A program made the translations under genes and the position numbers. The notes below the pieces were generated by a model, which searched no databases, was not told where the DNA came from, and worked only from the letters and a program-made list of their open reading frames with translations. From NCBI GenBank assembly GCA_000471925.1, contig CP006667.1, positions 1,178,001 to 1,242,000 of the forward strand: a DNA stretch of 64,000 nt, in the 5' to 3' direction. Shown piece after piece: positions 8,950 through 17,367 of this stretch (its first letter is position 1; each line of letters opens with the position of its first letter). This DNA is from Ralstonia pickettii DTP0602. Lineage in GTDB: Bacteria > Pseudomonadota > Gammaproteobacteria > Burkholderiales > Burkholderiaceae.

Positions 8950-9795
8950 ATGCAAAACGCCAATGCCCTCAACGCCGACCTGCACTGCCATTCCACCGTG
9001 TCCGACGGCACGCTGTCACCCCGCGCGGTGGCGCAACTCGCCCGCGATGCGGGGGTCGCGATGTGGGCGTTGACCGACCATGACGAGCTGGCCGGCCAGG
9101 CCGAGGCGCGCGCCGCGGCGGAAGAATTCGGCATGCGCTATGTCCCGGGCGTGGAGATCTCGGTGACCTGGGCGGGGCAGACCGTCCATATCGTCGGTCT
9201 GCAGATCGACCCGTTCTGCCCCGAACTGATCGACGGCCTGACCGACACCCGCTCCGGCCGCGCGCGCCGCGCCCGCGATATCGGCGATGCGCTGGCCAAG
9301 GTCGGCATCAGCGGCGCCTTCGAAGGCGCGCTCAAGTACGTGGGCAACCCGGACCTGATCTCGCGCACACACTTTGCGCGGTGGCTGGTCGACGAGGGCC
9401 GTTGCACCACCATCGGCGATGTCTTCAGCGAATACCTGTCCGAAGGCCGCCCGGGCTATGTCGGCCACCGCTGGGCCAGCCTGGCTGACGCGATCGGCTG
9501 GATCCGCGCCGCCGGCGGCATTGCCGTGATGGCGCACCCGGGCCGCTACAACTACACCGTCACCCAGCACGACGCGCTGTTCGACGAATTCACCGCACTG
9601 GGTGGCGGCGCGGTCGAGGTCGTGACCGGCAGCCATACGCCGGACCAGTACCGCCGTTATGCCGATGTGGCGCGCCATTACGGGCTGCTGGCCTCGCGCG
9701 GCTCGGACTTCCACGGCCCCGGCGAAGGGCGGGTGGAGCTGGGCGCGCTGCCGCCGCTGCCGCCGTCGGTCACGCCGGTCTGGCACGACTGGTAA
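8950..9795 (+). CDS. PHP-domain phosphatase (nucleoside 3',5'-bisphosphate/RNase AM-like)
   Basis: A 281-residue PHP phosphoesterase. The metal-binding motifs occur in order: DLHCHSTVSDGTLSP (about 10-24), WALTDHDELAG, PGVEISVTWAG, IAVMAHPGRYNY and GSDFHGPGEGR. The length and motifs match the YciV/TrpH (RnmP-like) group, which removes 3'-phosphates from nucleotide bisphosphates and trims short RNA. It heads a co-directional run with the YciO-like gene (69-base gap) and the site-2 protease. Confidence 0.9.
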   Translation: MQNANALNADLHCHSTVSDGTLSPRAVAQLARDAGVAMWALTDHDELAGQAEARAAAEEFGMRYVPGVEISVTWAGQTVHIVGLQIDPFCPELIDGLTDTRSGRARRARDIGDALAKVGISGAFEGALKYVGNPDLISRTHFARWLVDEGRCTTIGDVFSEYLSEGRPGYVGHRWASLADAIGWIRAAGGIAVMAHPGRYNYTVTQHDALFDEFTALGGGAVEVVTGSHTPDQYRRYADVARHYGLLASRGSDFHGPGEGRVELGALPPLPPSVTPVWHDW

Positions 9796-9864
9796 GCGCA
9801 CGCCCGGCATGGGCCTCCGTTTCGATCCCCCGATCCGTCAGCATCCGTTACCGACACCTGGTCC

Positions 9865-10488
9865 ATGTCCCAGTACTTCGAGATCCATCCGCTCAACCCG
9901 CAGTCGCGCCTGATCAAGCAGGCCGCCCAGATCCTGCAGAAGGGCGGGCTGATCGCGCTGCCGACCGACTCCAGCTACGCGCTCGCCTGCCAGCTCGACG
10001 ACAAGCACGCGGTCGAGCGCCTGCGCCGGCTGCGCGGCATCGACGACCGCCACCACCTGACGCTGATGTGCCGCGACCTGTCCGAACTCGGCAACTTCGC
10101 CCGCGTCGACAACCGGCAGTACCGCTGGATCAAGGGCGCCACCCCGGGCCCCTACGTGTTTATCCTGGAAGCGACCAAGGAAGTGCCGCGGCGGCTCTCG
10201 CACCCGGCGCGCAAGACCATCGGCGTGCGCGTGCCCGACCATGCGATCCCGCTGGCGCTGCTGGGCGAGACCGGCGAGCCGCTGATCTCGGCCACGCTGC
10301 AGATGCCGGGCGACGAGAAGCCGCTCAACGACCCGTCGGAAATCCGCGCCCGGCTGGAAAAGCAACTCGACCTGGTGGTGTGCGGCGGCCCGGCGCCGGC
10401 GCAGCCGACCACGGTGATCGACCTGACCGGCGGCGAGCCTGAACTGGTGCGCGCCGGCCGCGGCGACATGGAGCGATTCGGGCTCTGA
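9865..10488 (+). CDS. YciO-like Sua5/YrdC family protein
   Basis: A 207-residue YrdC-fold protein. The N-terminus (FEIHPLNPQSRLIKQAAQIL) and the motif GGLIALPTDSSYALAC match YciO rather than TsaC, whose equivalent motif is usually PTDTVYGLG. KTIGVRVPDHAIPLALL and ISATLQMPG line the nucleotide site. Family knowledge: the fold makes threonylcarbamoyl-AMP for tRNA t6A, but YciO itself is only weakly active or of uncertain role, so an essential t6A function should not be assumed. The PHP phosphatase gene lies directly upstream. Confidence 0.9.
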   Translation: MSQYFEIHPLNPQSRLIKQAAQILQKGGLIALPTDSSYALACQLDDKHAVERLRRLRGIDDRHHLTLMCRDLSELGNFARVDNRQYRWIKGATPGPYVFILEATKEVPRRLSHPARKTIGVRVPDHAIPLALLGETGEPLISATLQMPGDEKPLNDPSEIRARLEKQLDLVVCGGPAPAQPTTVIDLTGGEPELVRAGRGDMERFGL

Positions 10489-10561
10489 GCGCTGCCACGG
10501 ACGCCGCGACAGGTGCGTCGTCCTGCGCCTGGCAGCCTGCCGGGCCGTTACAATAGGGACC

Positions 10562-11227
10562 ATGGATTCCTCCCTTATCCAGACCTTCGCGGTCTATGCC
10601 CTGCCGGTGCTGTTCGCCATCACGCTGCACGAGGCCTCGCACGGCTACGTGGCCAAGCTCTTTGGCGACAACACGGCCTACGCGCTCGGGCGCGTCAGCC
10701 TGAACCCCATCCGCCATATCGACCCGATCGGCACGGTCGCGGTGCCGTTGCTGCTCTACATCATGACCAGCGGCCAGTTCGTGTTCGGCTATGCCAAGCC
10801 GGTGCCGGTGGTGTTCGAGCGCCTGCGCAATCCGCGCTGGCACGGCATGTGGGTGGCACTGGCCGGGCCCGCCAGCAACGTGGTGCAAGCCTTCGTCTGG
10901 GTGCTGCTGGCGATCGGCCTGACCTGGGGTGGCGTGCGCGAACCGTTCTTCGGCGAGATGGCGCTGGCCGGCGTGCGCGTCAACCTGGTGGTGGCCGCCT
11001 TCAACCTGTTCCCGGTGCCGCCTTTGGACGGCGGCCGCGTGCTGACCGCGCTGCTGCCGCAGCGCATAGCCCGCGCGGTTTCCCGCATCGAGCCTTATGG
11101 CATCTTCGTGGTGCTGGCGCTGGTGGCGGCGGGCGTGATCACCACGATCTGGATGACGCCGGTGGTCAACGTGCTGATGTCGCTGATCGAGCTGATGCTG
11201 CGCCCGATCGTGATGCTGCTGCAGTGA
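10562..11227 (+). CDS. Site-2 protease family integral membrane metalloprotease (M50)
   Basis: A 221-residue polytopic membrane protein of peptidase family M50. The zinc motif is HEASH in ITLHEASHGYVAKLFG (about residues 20-35), and the third ligand is in LFPVPPLDGGRVL (about 143-155). Hydrophobic segments surround these and fill the C-terminus. It is the short form without PDZ or CBS domains, so the substrate is unknown. It continues the same-strand run from the YciO-like gene, 73 bases away. Confidence 0.9.
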   Translation: MDSSLIQTFAVYALPVLFAITLHEASHGYVAKLFGDNTAYALGRVSLNPIRHIDPIGTVAVPLLLYIMTSGQFVFGYAKPVPVVFERLRNPRWHGMWVALAGPASNVVQAFVWVLLAIGLTWGGVREPFFGEMALAGVRVNLVVAAFNLFPVPPLDGGRVLTALLPQRIARAVSRIEPYGIFVVLALVAAGVITTIWMTPVVNVLMSLIELMLRPIVMLLQ

Positions 11228-11256
11228 GCGGAAGGGGTAATGGGAGGTGTAATGCC

Positions 11257-11847
11257 ATGATGCCGCTGCAACCCGCATCGCATGCCGGACTTTCAGAACC
11301 ATCTCGCTGGGTCACGCGCTGGGCCCACCTGCTGCGCCCGGGCGCACGCGTGCTCGACCTGGCCTGCGGCAGCGGCCGCCATGCCGCCTGGCTGGTCGCG
11401 CGTGGCCATGCGGTGCTGGCGGTCGACCGCGATGCCGACGCCATCGCCGGCCTGCCGGCGGGCGTCAGTGGCCGCGTGGCCGACCTGGAGCAGGGCGGCT
11501 GGCCGCTGGCAGGGGAGGCGCCGTTCGACGCCATCGTCGTCACCAACTATCTGCACCGGCCGCTGTGGCCGCACTTGGCCGCCGCGCTGGCGCCGGGCGG
11601 CGTGTGGCTGTACGAGACCTTTGCCGTGGGCAACGAAAGCGTCGGCAAGCCGTCGCGGCCGGATTTCCTGCTGCGACCGGGCGAATTGCTCGAGGTGGCG
11701 AATGCGCACGGCCTGCGCGTGATCGCCTATGAGGATGGCGTCATCGAAGTGCCGAAAACAGCCTTCGTGCAGCGGCTATGTGCGGTGCGCGCGGCGGATT
11801 CCGCCGACGATGCGGCTGCCCCTGCACGCTACCGCCTGGACCCGTGA
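11257..11847 (+). CDS. Class I SAM-dependent methyltransferase
   Basis: A 196-residue Rossmann methyltransferase. SAM-binding motif I is [20 protein letters not shown] (about 37-56), the acidic residue ending strand 2 is in [10 protein letters not shown], and motif IV is [14 protein letters not shown]. It resembles the short TehB-like methyltransferases, but nothing identifies the substrate. The ATG at 11257 is preceded by GGGAGG about ten bases away. It follows the site-2 protease by 29 bases, probably in the same transcript. Confidence 0.88.
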   Translation: MMPLQPASHAGLSEPSRWVTRWAHLLRPGARVLDLACGSGRHAAWLVARGHAVLAVDRDADAIAGLPAGVSGRVADLEQGGWPLAGEAPFDAIVVTNYLHRPLWPHLAAALAPGGVWLYETFAVGNESVGKPSRPDFLLRPGELLEVANAHGLRVIAYEDGVIEVPKTAFVQRLCAVRAADSADDAAAPARYRLDP

Positions 11848-11983
11848 CCCTGGCCTCGGGCGGTCGGCGAGAATGCCGCTGCACACGTTGATACAGTTGG
11901 TAGCAACCCCTGTCCGGACAGCGGTCGAAGCGACCTGCGGTTCCGGTACAATCCCGTTATTCGCATCCCGAATCCCTAACCTT

Positions 11984-12868
11984 ATGACACAGATTACCGG
12001 CAGCATTGTCGCCATTGTCACCCCGATGCATGAGGACGGCAGCCTGGACTTCCCGGCCCTGCGCGCACTGGTCGACTGGCACGTGGCCGAAGGCACCGAC
12101 GGCATCGTGATCGTGGGCACCACTGGCGAGTCCCCGACGGTTACCGTCGAGGAGCACTGCGAACTGGTCCGCGTCGCCGTGGAACAGGCCGGCAAGCGCA
12201 TCCCGATCATCGCAGGTACCGGCGGCAATTCCACCAAGGAAGCCATCGAGCTGACGGCTTTCGCCAAGAAGGTGGGCGCCGATGCGTCGCTGCAGGTCGT
12301 GCCATACTACAACAAGCCGACCCAGGAAGGCATGTACCGCCATTTCCGCACCATCGCGGAAGCGGTGGACCTGCCGGTGCTGCTGTACAACGTGCCGGGC
12401 CGCACGGTCGCGGACATGAGCAACGAGACCATCCTGCGCCTGGCGCAGGTGCCGGGCATCGTTGGCGTGAAGGAAGCCACGGGCAATATCGACCGCGCCG
12501 CGCAACTGATCAAGGACGCGCCGGAAGGCTTTGCCATCTACAGCGGCGACGACCCCACGGCCGTTGCGCTGATCCTGCTGGGCGGCCACGGTAATATCTC
12601 GGTCACCGCGAACGTGGCGCCGCGCAAGATGCACGAGATGTGCGTCGCGGCGCTCAAGGGCGATGTCGTCACCGCACGCCGCCTGCATATGGAACTGATC
12701 GGACTAAACAAGGCCATGTTCGTCGAAGCCAATCCGATCCCGGTCAAGTGGGCGCTGCAGCAGATGGGCAGGATGGAAGGCGGTATCCGCCTGCCGCTGA
12801 CCCCGCTGTCCGAGGACAACCACGAAACCGTACGCAAGGCACTGGCCGCCGCCGGCCTGCTGGCCTGA
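11984..12868 (+). CDS. dapA: 4-hydroxy-tetrahydrodipicolinate synthase
   Basis: A 294-residue TIM-barrel aldolase that condenses pyruvate with aspartate semialdehyde in lysine and cell-wall diaminopimelate synthesis. [13 protein letters not shown] carries the pyruvate-contacting Thr residues, the catalytic Tyr is in [14 protein letters not shown], and the Schiff-base Lys is in [11 protein letters not shown] (about 162). IAGTGGNST is also conserved. The ATG at 11984 begins the classical [15 protein letters not shown]; upstream in-frame codons do not resemble the family. It is followed 48 bases later by bamC, the same order as in E. coli (dapA-bamC). Confidence 0.97.
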   Translation: MTQITGSIVAIVTPMHEDGSLDFPALRALVDWHVAEGTDGIVIVGTTGESPTVTVEEHCELVRVAVEQAGKRIPIIAGTGGNSTKEAIELTAFAKKVGADASLQVVPYYNKPTQEGMYRHFRTIAEAVDLPVLLYNVPGRTVADMSNETILRLAQVPGIVGVKEATGNIDRAAQLIKDAPEGFAIYSGDDPTAVALILLGGHGNISVTANVAPRKMHEMCVAALKGDVVTARRLHMELIGLNKAMFVEANPIPVKWALQQMGRMEGGIRLPLTPLSEDNHETVRKALAAAGLLA

Positions 12869-12916
12869 TTTTCCGCGGCGTCTTGCTGTCGCTCGCTCAA
12901 CTAGGATTGCGTGTCA

Positions 12917-14152
12917 ATGAAACTGAAGCTTAACCGCCGCGGCGCGACGCAAGTCCGCCGCGCCGCTCTGGTTGTGCCCGTGCTCGCCGCGGGCGTGATT
13001 ACCGGCTGCAGCAGCATCAACGAGGCGATGCAGCCCGACAAGATCGACTACAAGTCGTCGGCCTCGAAGCGCACGCCTACGCTGGATATCCCGCCCGATC
13101 TGACCAAGCTGGAGGGCGATCGCCGCTATTCGGTGCCCGACCAGAACGGTACCTCGACGCTGTCGAACTACAGCCAGGCCACGAAGGTACGCGAGCAATC
13201 CCCGACCGAGAACGTGCTGCCCTCCGCGCAGGGCATCCGCATGGAGCGTGACGGCAACACGCGCTGGCTGGTGATCAGCAACGGCATGCGCGGCGACCAG
13301 CTGTGGCAGCAGCTGCGCGGCTTCTGGCAGGAAAGCGGTTTCCTGCTGGTGCAGGACTCGCCCGAGACCGGCATCATGGAAACCGACTGGGCCGAGAACC
13401 GCGCCAAGATCCCGCAGGACATCATCCGCAACACCATCGGCAAGGTGTTCGATGGCCTGTACTCGACCTCGGAGCGCGACAAGTTCCGCACCCGGGTCGA
13501 GCGCTCGCAGAACGGCACGCTGGAGGTCTTCATCAGCCACCGCGGTGCGCAGGAGCAACTGACCGGCATCGACAAGTCCAGCACCGTGTGGACCCCGCGT
13601 CCGGCCGATCCCGAGCTGGAAGCCGAATTCCTGTCGCGCCTGGCGCAGCGCCTGGGCGTGCAGAAGGAGCAGGCCGACCGCATGGCCAAGAACCCGGCTG
13701 CTGCCGGCAATGCCGCAGCTCCTGCTGCTACCGGTACCGCTGCTGCTGCCGCGGGCACCGCTGCCCCGGCAGAAGGCGCGGCGACGGGCAAGTCGTACCT
13801 GGCCCAGGTCAACGGCGCCCCGGCGCTGCAGATCCCCGAACCGTTCGACCGCGCCTGGCGCTCGGTCGGGCTGTCGCTGGATCGCGTCAACTTCACCGTT
13901 GAAGACCGCGACCGCGCCCAGGGGCTGTACTACGTGCGCTATGTCGACCCGCGCACCGTTGCCGACAGCCGCGGCTTCTTCTCCAAGCTGTTCACCAAGC
14001 CGGAAGATCCCAAGACCGCCAAGAAGTACCGCGTGTCGCTCAAGGGCACCGGCAGCGGTACCCTGGTGACGGTGCTCAACGACGCCGGCCAGCCCGAGAG
14101 CGGCGAAATCGGCAAGCGCATCCTGTCGCTGCTCGACGAGCAACTGCACTGA
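12917..14152 (+). CDS. bamC: Outer-membrane assembly lipoprotein BamC
   Basis: A 411-residue lipoprotein of the BAM complex. The signal peptide ends at the lipobox ITGC with Cys near residue 32. An unstructured N-terminal segment (IDYKSSASKRTPTLDIPPDL) is followed by two helix-grip domains (about 85-235 and 290-411), joined by an Ala/Gly/Thr-rich linker (NPAAAGNAAAPAATG). The ATG at 12917 is chosen over the in-frame GTG at 12911 because AGGA lies at a normal distance from the ATG and too close to the GTG. The position behind dapA supports the call. Confidence 0.93.
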   Translation: MKLKLNRRGATQVRRAALVVPVLAAGVITGCSSINEAMQPDKIDYKSSASKRTPTLDIPPDLTKLEGDRRYSVPDQNGTSTLSNYSQATKVREQSPTENVLPSAQGIRMERDGNTRWLVISNGMRGDQLWQQLRGFWQESGFLLVQDSPETGIMETDWAENRAKIPQDIIRNTIGKVFDGLYSTSERDKFRTRVERSQNGTLEVFISHRGAQEQLTGIDKSSTVWTPRPADPELEAEFLSRLAQRLGVQKEQADRMAKNPAAAGNAAAPAATGTAAAAAGTAAPAEGAATGKSYLAQVNGAPALQIPEPFDRAWRSVGLSLDRVNFTVEDRDRAQGLYYVRYVDPRTVADSRGFFSKLFTKPEDPKTAKKYRVSLKGTGSGTLVTVLNDAGQPESGEIGKRILSLLDEQLH

Positions 14153-14225
14153 GCCGGCAGGTGACCGGCATATCAACCGGCCGGCGCGCGACGCGTCGGC
14201 AGGGCAGGCCAGGGCGGGCGCATTC

Positions 14226-15014
14226 ATGATGCGCTTTGCCTTCCTTGGCAGCGGCAGCGAGGGCAACTCGCTGCTGATCGAATCCCGCGAAGACACCACC
14301 ACCACCCGCGTACTGCTGGACTGCGGTTTCGGCATCCGCGAGACCGCCCGGCGCCTGGAGCGCCTGGGCGTCACGCCGGACCAGCTTGACGCGGTGCTGG
14401 TGACGCACGAGCACGGCGACCATGTCGGCTCGGCCTACGCATTCGCGGCCCGTCATCGCCTGACCGTCTACACCAGCCACGGCACCTGGCTGGCCACTTC
14501 GCATCTGCGCGGCGCCGACGTGGCCGACGTGCGGGTCTGCTGCGCCGACCATGCGTTCGGCATCGGCAGCCTGCAGGTGATGCCGTACACCGTGCCGCAT
14601 GACGCGCGCGAGCCGCTGCAGTTCGTGCTGTCCGACGGACAGGCGCGGCTCGGCGTGCTGACCGATGCGGGGATGGAAACGCCCTACGTGACGGCGCGCC
14701 TGTCAGGCGTCGACGCCCTGGTGCTGGAATGCAACCATGACCGCGAGATGCTGCGCAATTCGGTTTATCCGGCTTCGCTGAAGCGGCGCATCGGCGGCGA
14801 CTTCGGCCACCTGGCCAATGAAGTGGCGGCGAGCATCCTGGGGCAGGTGGCCCATGCAGGCCTGAACCGCGTGGTCGCGGCCCATCTGAGCAAGCAGAAC
14901 AACACGCGCGAACTGGCCACCGGCGCGCTGGCGACTGCATTGGGTGCGCTGCCGGCTGATGTGCTGGTGGCGGATCAGGATGAGGGGCTGGGCTGGCAGG
15001 CGGTGCGTGCCTGA
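14226..15014 (+). CDS. MBL-fold metallo-hydrolase (YycJ/WalJ-like)
   Basis: A 262-residue metallo-beta-lactamase-fold protein. The signature THEHGDHVGSAYAF (about 60-73) is the HxHxDH motif. FLGSGSEGNSLLIES at the N-terminus and DAGMETPYV and CNHDREML further on provide the other ligands. The pattern matches YycJ/WalJ, implicated in DNA or cell-wall related processes in Gram-positives; its role in betaproteobacteria is not established. It ends at a strong bidirectional terminator and probably shares a transcript with dapA and bamC. Confidence 0.88.
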   Translation: MMRFAFLGSGSEGNSLLIESREDTTTTRVLLDCGFGIRETARRLERLGVTPDQLDAVLVTHEHGDHVGSAYAFAARHRLTVYTSHGTWLATSHLRGADVADVRVCCADHAFGIGSLQVMPYTVPHDAREPLQFVLSDGQARLGVLTDAGMETPYVTARLSGVDALVLECNHDREMLRNSVYPASLKRRIGGDFGHLANEVAASILGQVAHAGLNRVVAAHLSKQNNTRELATGALATALGALPADVLVADQDEGLGWQAVRA

Positions 15015-15065
15015 CGCGGCGGGATGTACAAGCGGCGGCCGCAGTAGCGTGGCGGCGCGCCAAAT

Positions 15066-15095
15066 AAAAAAACCGGCCCGAAGGCCGGTTTTTTT
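15066..15095. terminator. Strong bidirectional intrinsic terminator
   Basis: A perfect 13-bp stem (A7-CCGGCC / GGCCGG-T7) with a CGAA loop separates the convergent metallo-hydrolase and small lipoprotein genes. It has a T-run in both directions. Confidence 0.92.
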
Positions 15096-15111
15096 ATCGG
15101 TGAGAAACCGA

Positions 15112-15348
15112 TTACTGCTTGGCAGCCGGAGCCGAAGCGTCAGCGGCCGGAGCCGATGCGTCAGCAGCCGGAGCCGATGCGTCAGCAGCGGCAGCAGCCG
15201 GTGCAGCCGGAGCCGAAGCTTCAGCAGCCGGAGCGGCGGCAGCCGGAGCAGCCGTGTCAGCGGCCGGAGCAGCCGGTTCTTCCTTCTTGCCGCAGGCGGC
15301 GAGAGCAACAGCGGCCAGCAGCGATGCGATCAGGAGAGACTTCTTCAT
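15112..15348 (-). CDS. Small Ala/Pro-rich lipoprotein
   Basis: A 78-residue predicted lipoprotein. The signal peptide MKKSLLIASLLAAVALAAC ends in a lipobox with Cys19. It continues GKKEEPAAPAAD and then is almost wholly Ala/Pro/Asp/Ser, with tandem ADASAPA units at the C-terminus encoded by a 21-bp DNA repeat. No enzyme motif is present. Such short disordered lipoproteins are common in Burkholderiales and unassigned. A TATAAT on the minus strand at 15483-15488 could start an unusually long leader of about 130 bases. Confidence 0.85.
   Translation of the reverse strand: MKKSLLIASLLAAVALAACGKKEEPAAPAADTAAPAAAAPAAEASAPAAPAAAAADASAPAADASAPAADASAPAAKQ
15122..15187. repeat. 21-bp in-frame tandem repeat in the small lipoprotein gene
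   Basis: About three near-identical copies of a unit containing GGAGCCGATGCGTCAGCAGC encode ADASAPA heptapeptides. Because the unit is a multiple of three, copy-number change would alter length without a frameshift. Confidence 0.8.
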
Positions 15349-15547
15349 TGTTCGTCCTTTAACTTGTAATAACGGAAAACAGGCGATGAATAATTACCGG
15401 TAATTATCGCTCTTGAACTGCAAAATAGAGGCCCTCCCGGGTGCCGACATATGCAGTGGTCCACAGTACTAGCCAGCCGCCGATTATATCCGCGTTTTCC
15501 CGGCTTGTGTAGCGCAGAAATTTGCTGATTCGCATTGTTACGCATTA

Positions 15548-16753
15548 TTACAGGCGCGGGCCCAATAGTAACCATCCTTCAAGCGCCCAGTGATGGAAAG
15601 TTTCCAGTAGGTCTGGCAAGTCCGCGCAGGCTGCAACATCTTCGCCACTAAGGTGGCGATAATCGGCCAATTTTTTCAGCCAGGGCATCAGTTCTGACGG
15701 GGGCTCGTAAGCTTCGCCATTCAGAAAGAAATTGGCCCGGTCGTAAAGTGCAATCGATGCCGGCGCAAGCACGACGCCGTGCTGGGCCGCCAGTTTCGCA
15801 TAACGGCGCGGGGGAATGTCGGATATCTCGGCAAACTCGACGCCGGGCTTGGGCTCGGACAAGTGGCTGCCCAGAAATTCAGACACCATCTGGCTGTTCC
15901 ATTGCAGCGCCTTCAGGCGTTCGGCGACGGCCTTGGCCATGCCCGCGGGCAATTGCGCGGGGCGTGCCGCGGCGCGTTCGCCGGGGTCGGCATAACGGCC
16001 GCCAAGGTCTTCGTTGTCCTCGACCGTTTCTGAGAGCCATGCGAGGAAATGCCCGGCCAGTTCGCGATACGCCGGGGCGCGGAAACCGATCGAGCAGGTC
16101 ATGCATTCGCCCTCGGCAATGCCGTCGTGCGCGTATTGCGGCGGCAGGTACAGCATGTCGCCGGGCTCCAGCACCCATTCCTGTTCGGCGCTGAAGTCGG
16201 CAAGGATCTTCAGCGGCATGTCGGGCACCAGCTCCAGGCTGGTCTGCGACGAGATGCGCCAGCGTCGCCGGCCCGAGACTTGCAGCAGGAACACGTCGTA
16301 GGAATCGAAGTGCGGGCCTACGCCACCGCCGTCGGTGGCGTAGCTGATCATCAGGTCGTCCAGGCGCGCATCGGGCACGAAACGGAAGCGGCCCATCAGT
16401 TCCGCTGCAGCGGCATCGTGCAGGTTCACGCCCTGCACCAGCAAAGTCCACTGTCGGGTCTTGACGGCGGGCAGGTTTTCGCGCGCAAATGGACCATGTT
16501 CGAGCTTCCAGCGGTTGCGGAAGTGCGTCACCAGTCGCGATTCGACATCGTCGCGGTCGGCAAGGTCAAAAAGGGCATCGCGCGACACAGGCGGCACGAT
16601 TTCAGGCACCGCCTGTCGAATGAGCAAAGGCTTTTGGTGCCAGACATCCCGCATGAATGCAGCAGGCGTCATGCCACCGAGCAGGCCGAGCGGAGTGTCT
16701 GGATCGACGGGGCCAGGGGGCAGGGCCTGCGCGTATAATGCGGAATCGTTCAT
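15548..16753 (-). CDS. Ribosomal protein uL16 3-hydroxylase (RoxA/YcfD-like)
   Basis: A 401-residue JmjC/cupin oxygenase of the YcfD (RoxA) family, Fe(II)- and 2-oxoglutarate-dependent enzymes that hydroxylate an Arg of ribosomal protein L16. The HxD iron ligands are in GVGPHFDSYDVFLLQVSG, and the distal His is probably in LPPQYAHDGIAEG. The N-terminal WHQKPLLIRQA is also family-typical. Its ATG is only 11 bases from the start codon of the divergent slyD gene, and the slyD promoter lies within its first codons. Confidence 0.88.
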   Translation of the reverse strand: MNDSALYAQALPPGPVDPDTPLGLLGGMTPAAFMRDVWHQKPLLIRQAVPEIVPPVSRDALFDLADRDDVESRLVTHFRNRWKLEHGPFARENLPAVKTRQWTLLVQGVNLHDAAAAELMGRFRFVPDARLDDLMISYATDGGGVGPHFDSYDVFLLQVSGRRRWRISSQTSLELVPDMPLKILADFSAEQEWVLEPGDMLYLPPQYAHDGIAEGECMTCSIGFRAPAYRELAGHFLAWLSETVEDNEDLGGRYADPGERAAARPAQLPAGMAKAVAERLKALQWNSQMVSEFLGSHLSEPKPGVEFAEISDIPPRRYAKLAAQHGVVLAPASIALYDRANFFLNGEAYEPPSELMPWLKKLADYRHLSGEDVAACADLPDLLETFHHWALEGWLLLGPRL

Positions 16754-16757
16754 GGAG
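16734..16757 (+). promoter_or_regulatory. slyD -10 box and ribosome-binding site within the roxA 5' end
   Basis: A perfect TATAAT at 16734-16739 on the plus strand lies inside the first codons of the divergent roxA gene. GGAG at 16754-16757 is seven bases before the TTG start of slyD. Transcription from here would leave a leader of only about 20 bases. No good -35 is visible. Confidence 0.6.
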
Positions 16758-16764
16758 TCAAGAA

Positions 16765-17292
16765 TTGAAAATCGCTAAGAACACGGTAGTGTCCGTGATG
16801 TACAAGCTTTCGGACGCGCAGGGCAATCTGATCGAGGAGTCAGATGAAGCCATGGTCTATTTGCACGGCGGGTATGATGGCACGTTCCCCAAGATCGAGG
16901 AAGCGCTCGACGGCCATGACACAGGCTTCGAAACCCAGTTGCAGCTGGAGCCGGATGACGCGTTCGGCGACTACGATGCCGATCTGGTAAAGGTCGAGCC
17001 GCGCAACCGTTTCCCCGAGCCGCTGGAAGTCGGCATGCAGTTCGAAGGCATGCCGGAAGATGGCGACGAAGAAGATTCCGTCATCTACACCGTGACCGAC
17101 GTGGCCGAAGACAAGGTGGTGCTGGACGGCAACCATCCGCTGGCTGGCATGTCGCTGCGCTTCTGGCTGAAGGTTGCCGAAGTGCGCGAAGCCACCGCCG
17201 AGGAAATCGAGCACGGCCACGCCCATGGCGCTTCCGGCGTCGAGGTGGTGGACGAGGACGAGGACGACGATACCCCGCGCACGCTGCATTGA
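16765..17292 (+). CDS. slyD: FKBP-type peptidyl-prolyl isomerase SlyD
   Basis: A 175-residue cytosolic prolyl isomerase and chaperone. The FKBP core starts KIAKNTVVSVMYKLSDAQG, with the inserted flap domain at about 70-120 (NRFPEPLEVGMQFEG). The C-terminus has a short His/acidic tail (GHAHGASG, then DEDEDDD) in place of the long metal-binding tail of E. coli SlyD. The TTG at 16765 is chosen because GGAG lies seven bases upstream and the family N-terminus MKIAKN follows. It ends at a strong terminator. Confidence 0.93.
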   Translation: MKIAKNTVVSVMYKLSDAQGNLIEESDEAMVYLHGGYDGTFPKIEEALDGHDTGFETQLQLEPDDAFGDYDADLVKVEPRNRFPEPLEVGMQFEGMPEDGDEEDSVIYTVTDVAEDKVVLDGNHPLAGMSLRFWLKVAEVREATAEEIEHGHAHGASGVEVVDEDEDDDTPRTLH

Positions 17293-17313
17293 TTTTGCTC
17301 CCCAGGGCCCCAT

Positions 17314-17342
17314 GAAAAAGCCGGCTTAGCGCCGGCTTTTTC
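17314..17342. terminator. Intrinsic terminator after slyD
   Basis: A perfect 12-bp stem (GAAAAAGCCGGC / GCCGGCTTTTTC) with a 5-base loop. It has T-rich flanks in both directions between convergent genes. Confidence 0.9.
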
Positions 17343-17367
17343 ATTTCCGTGGCGGCAGCGAACATGT

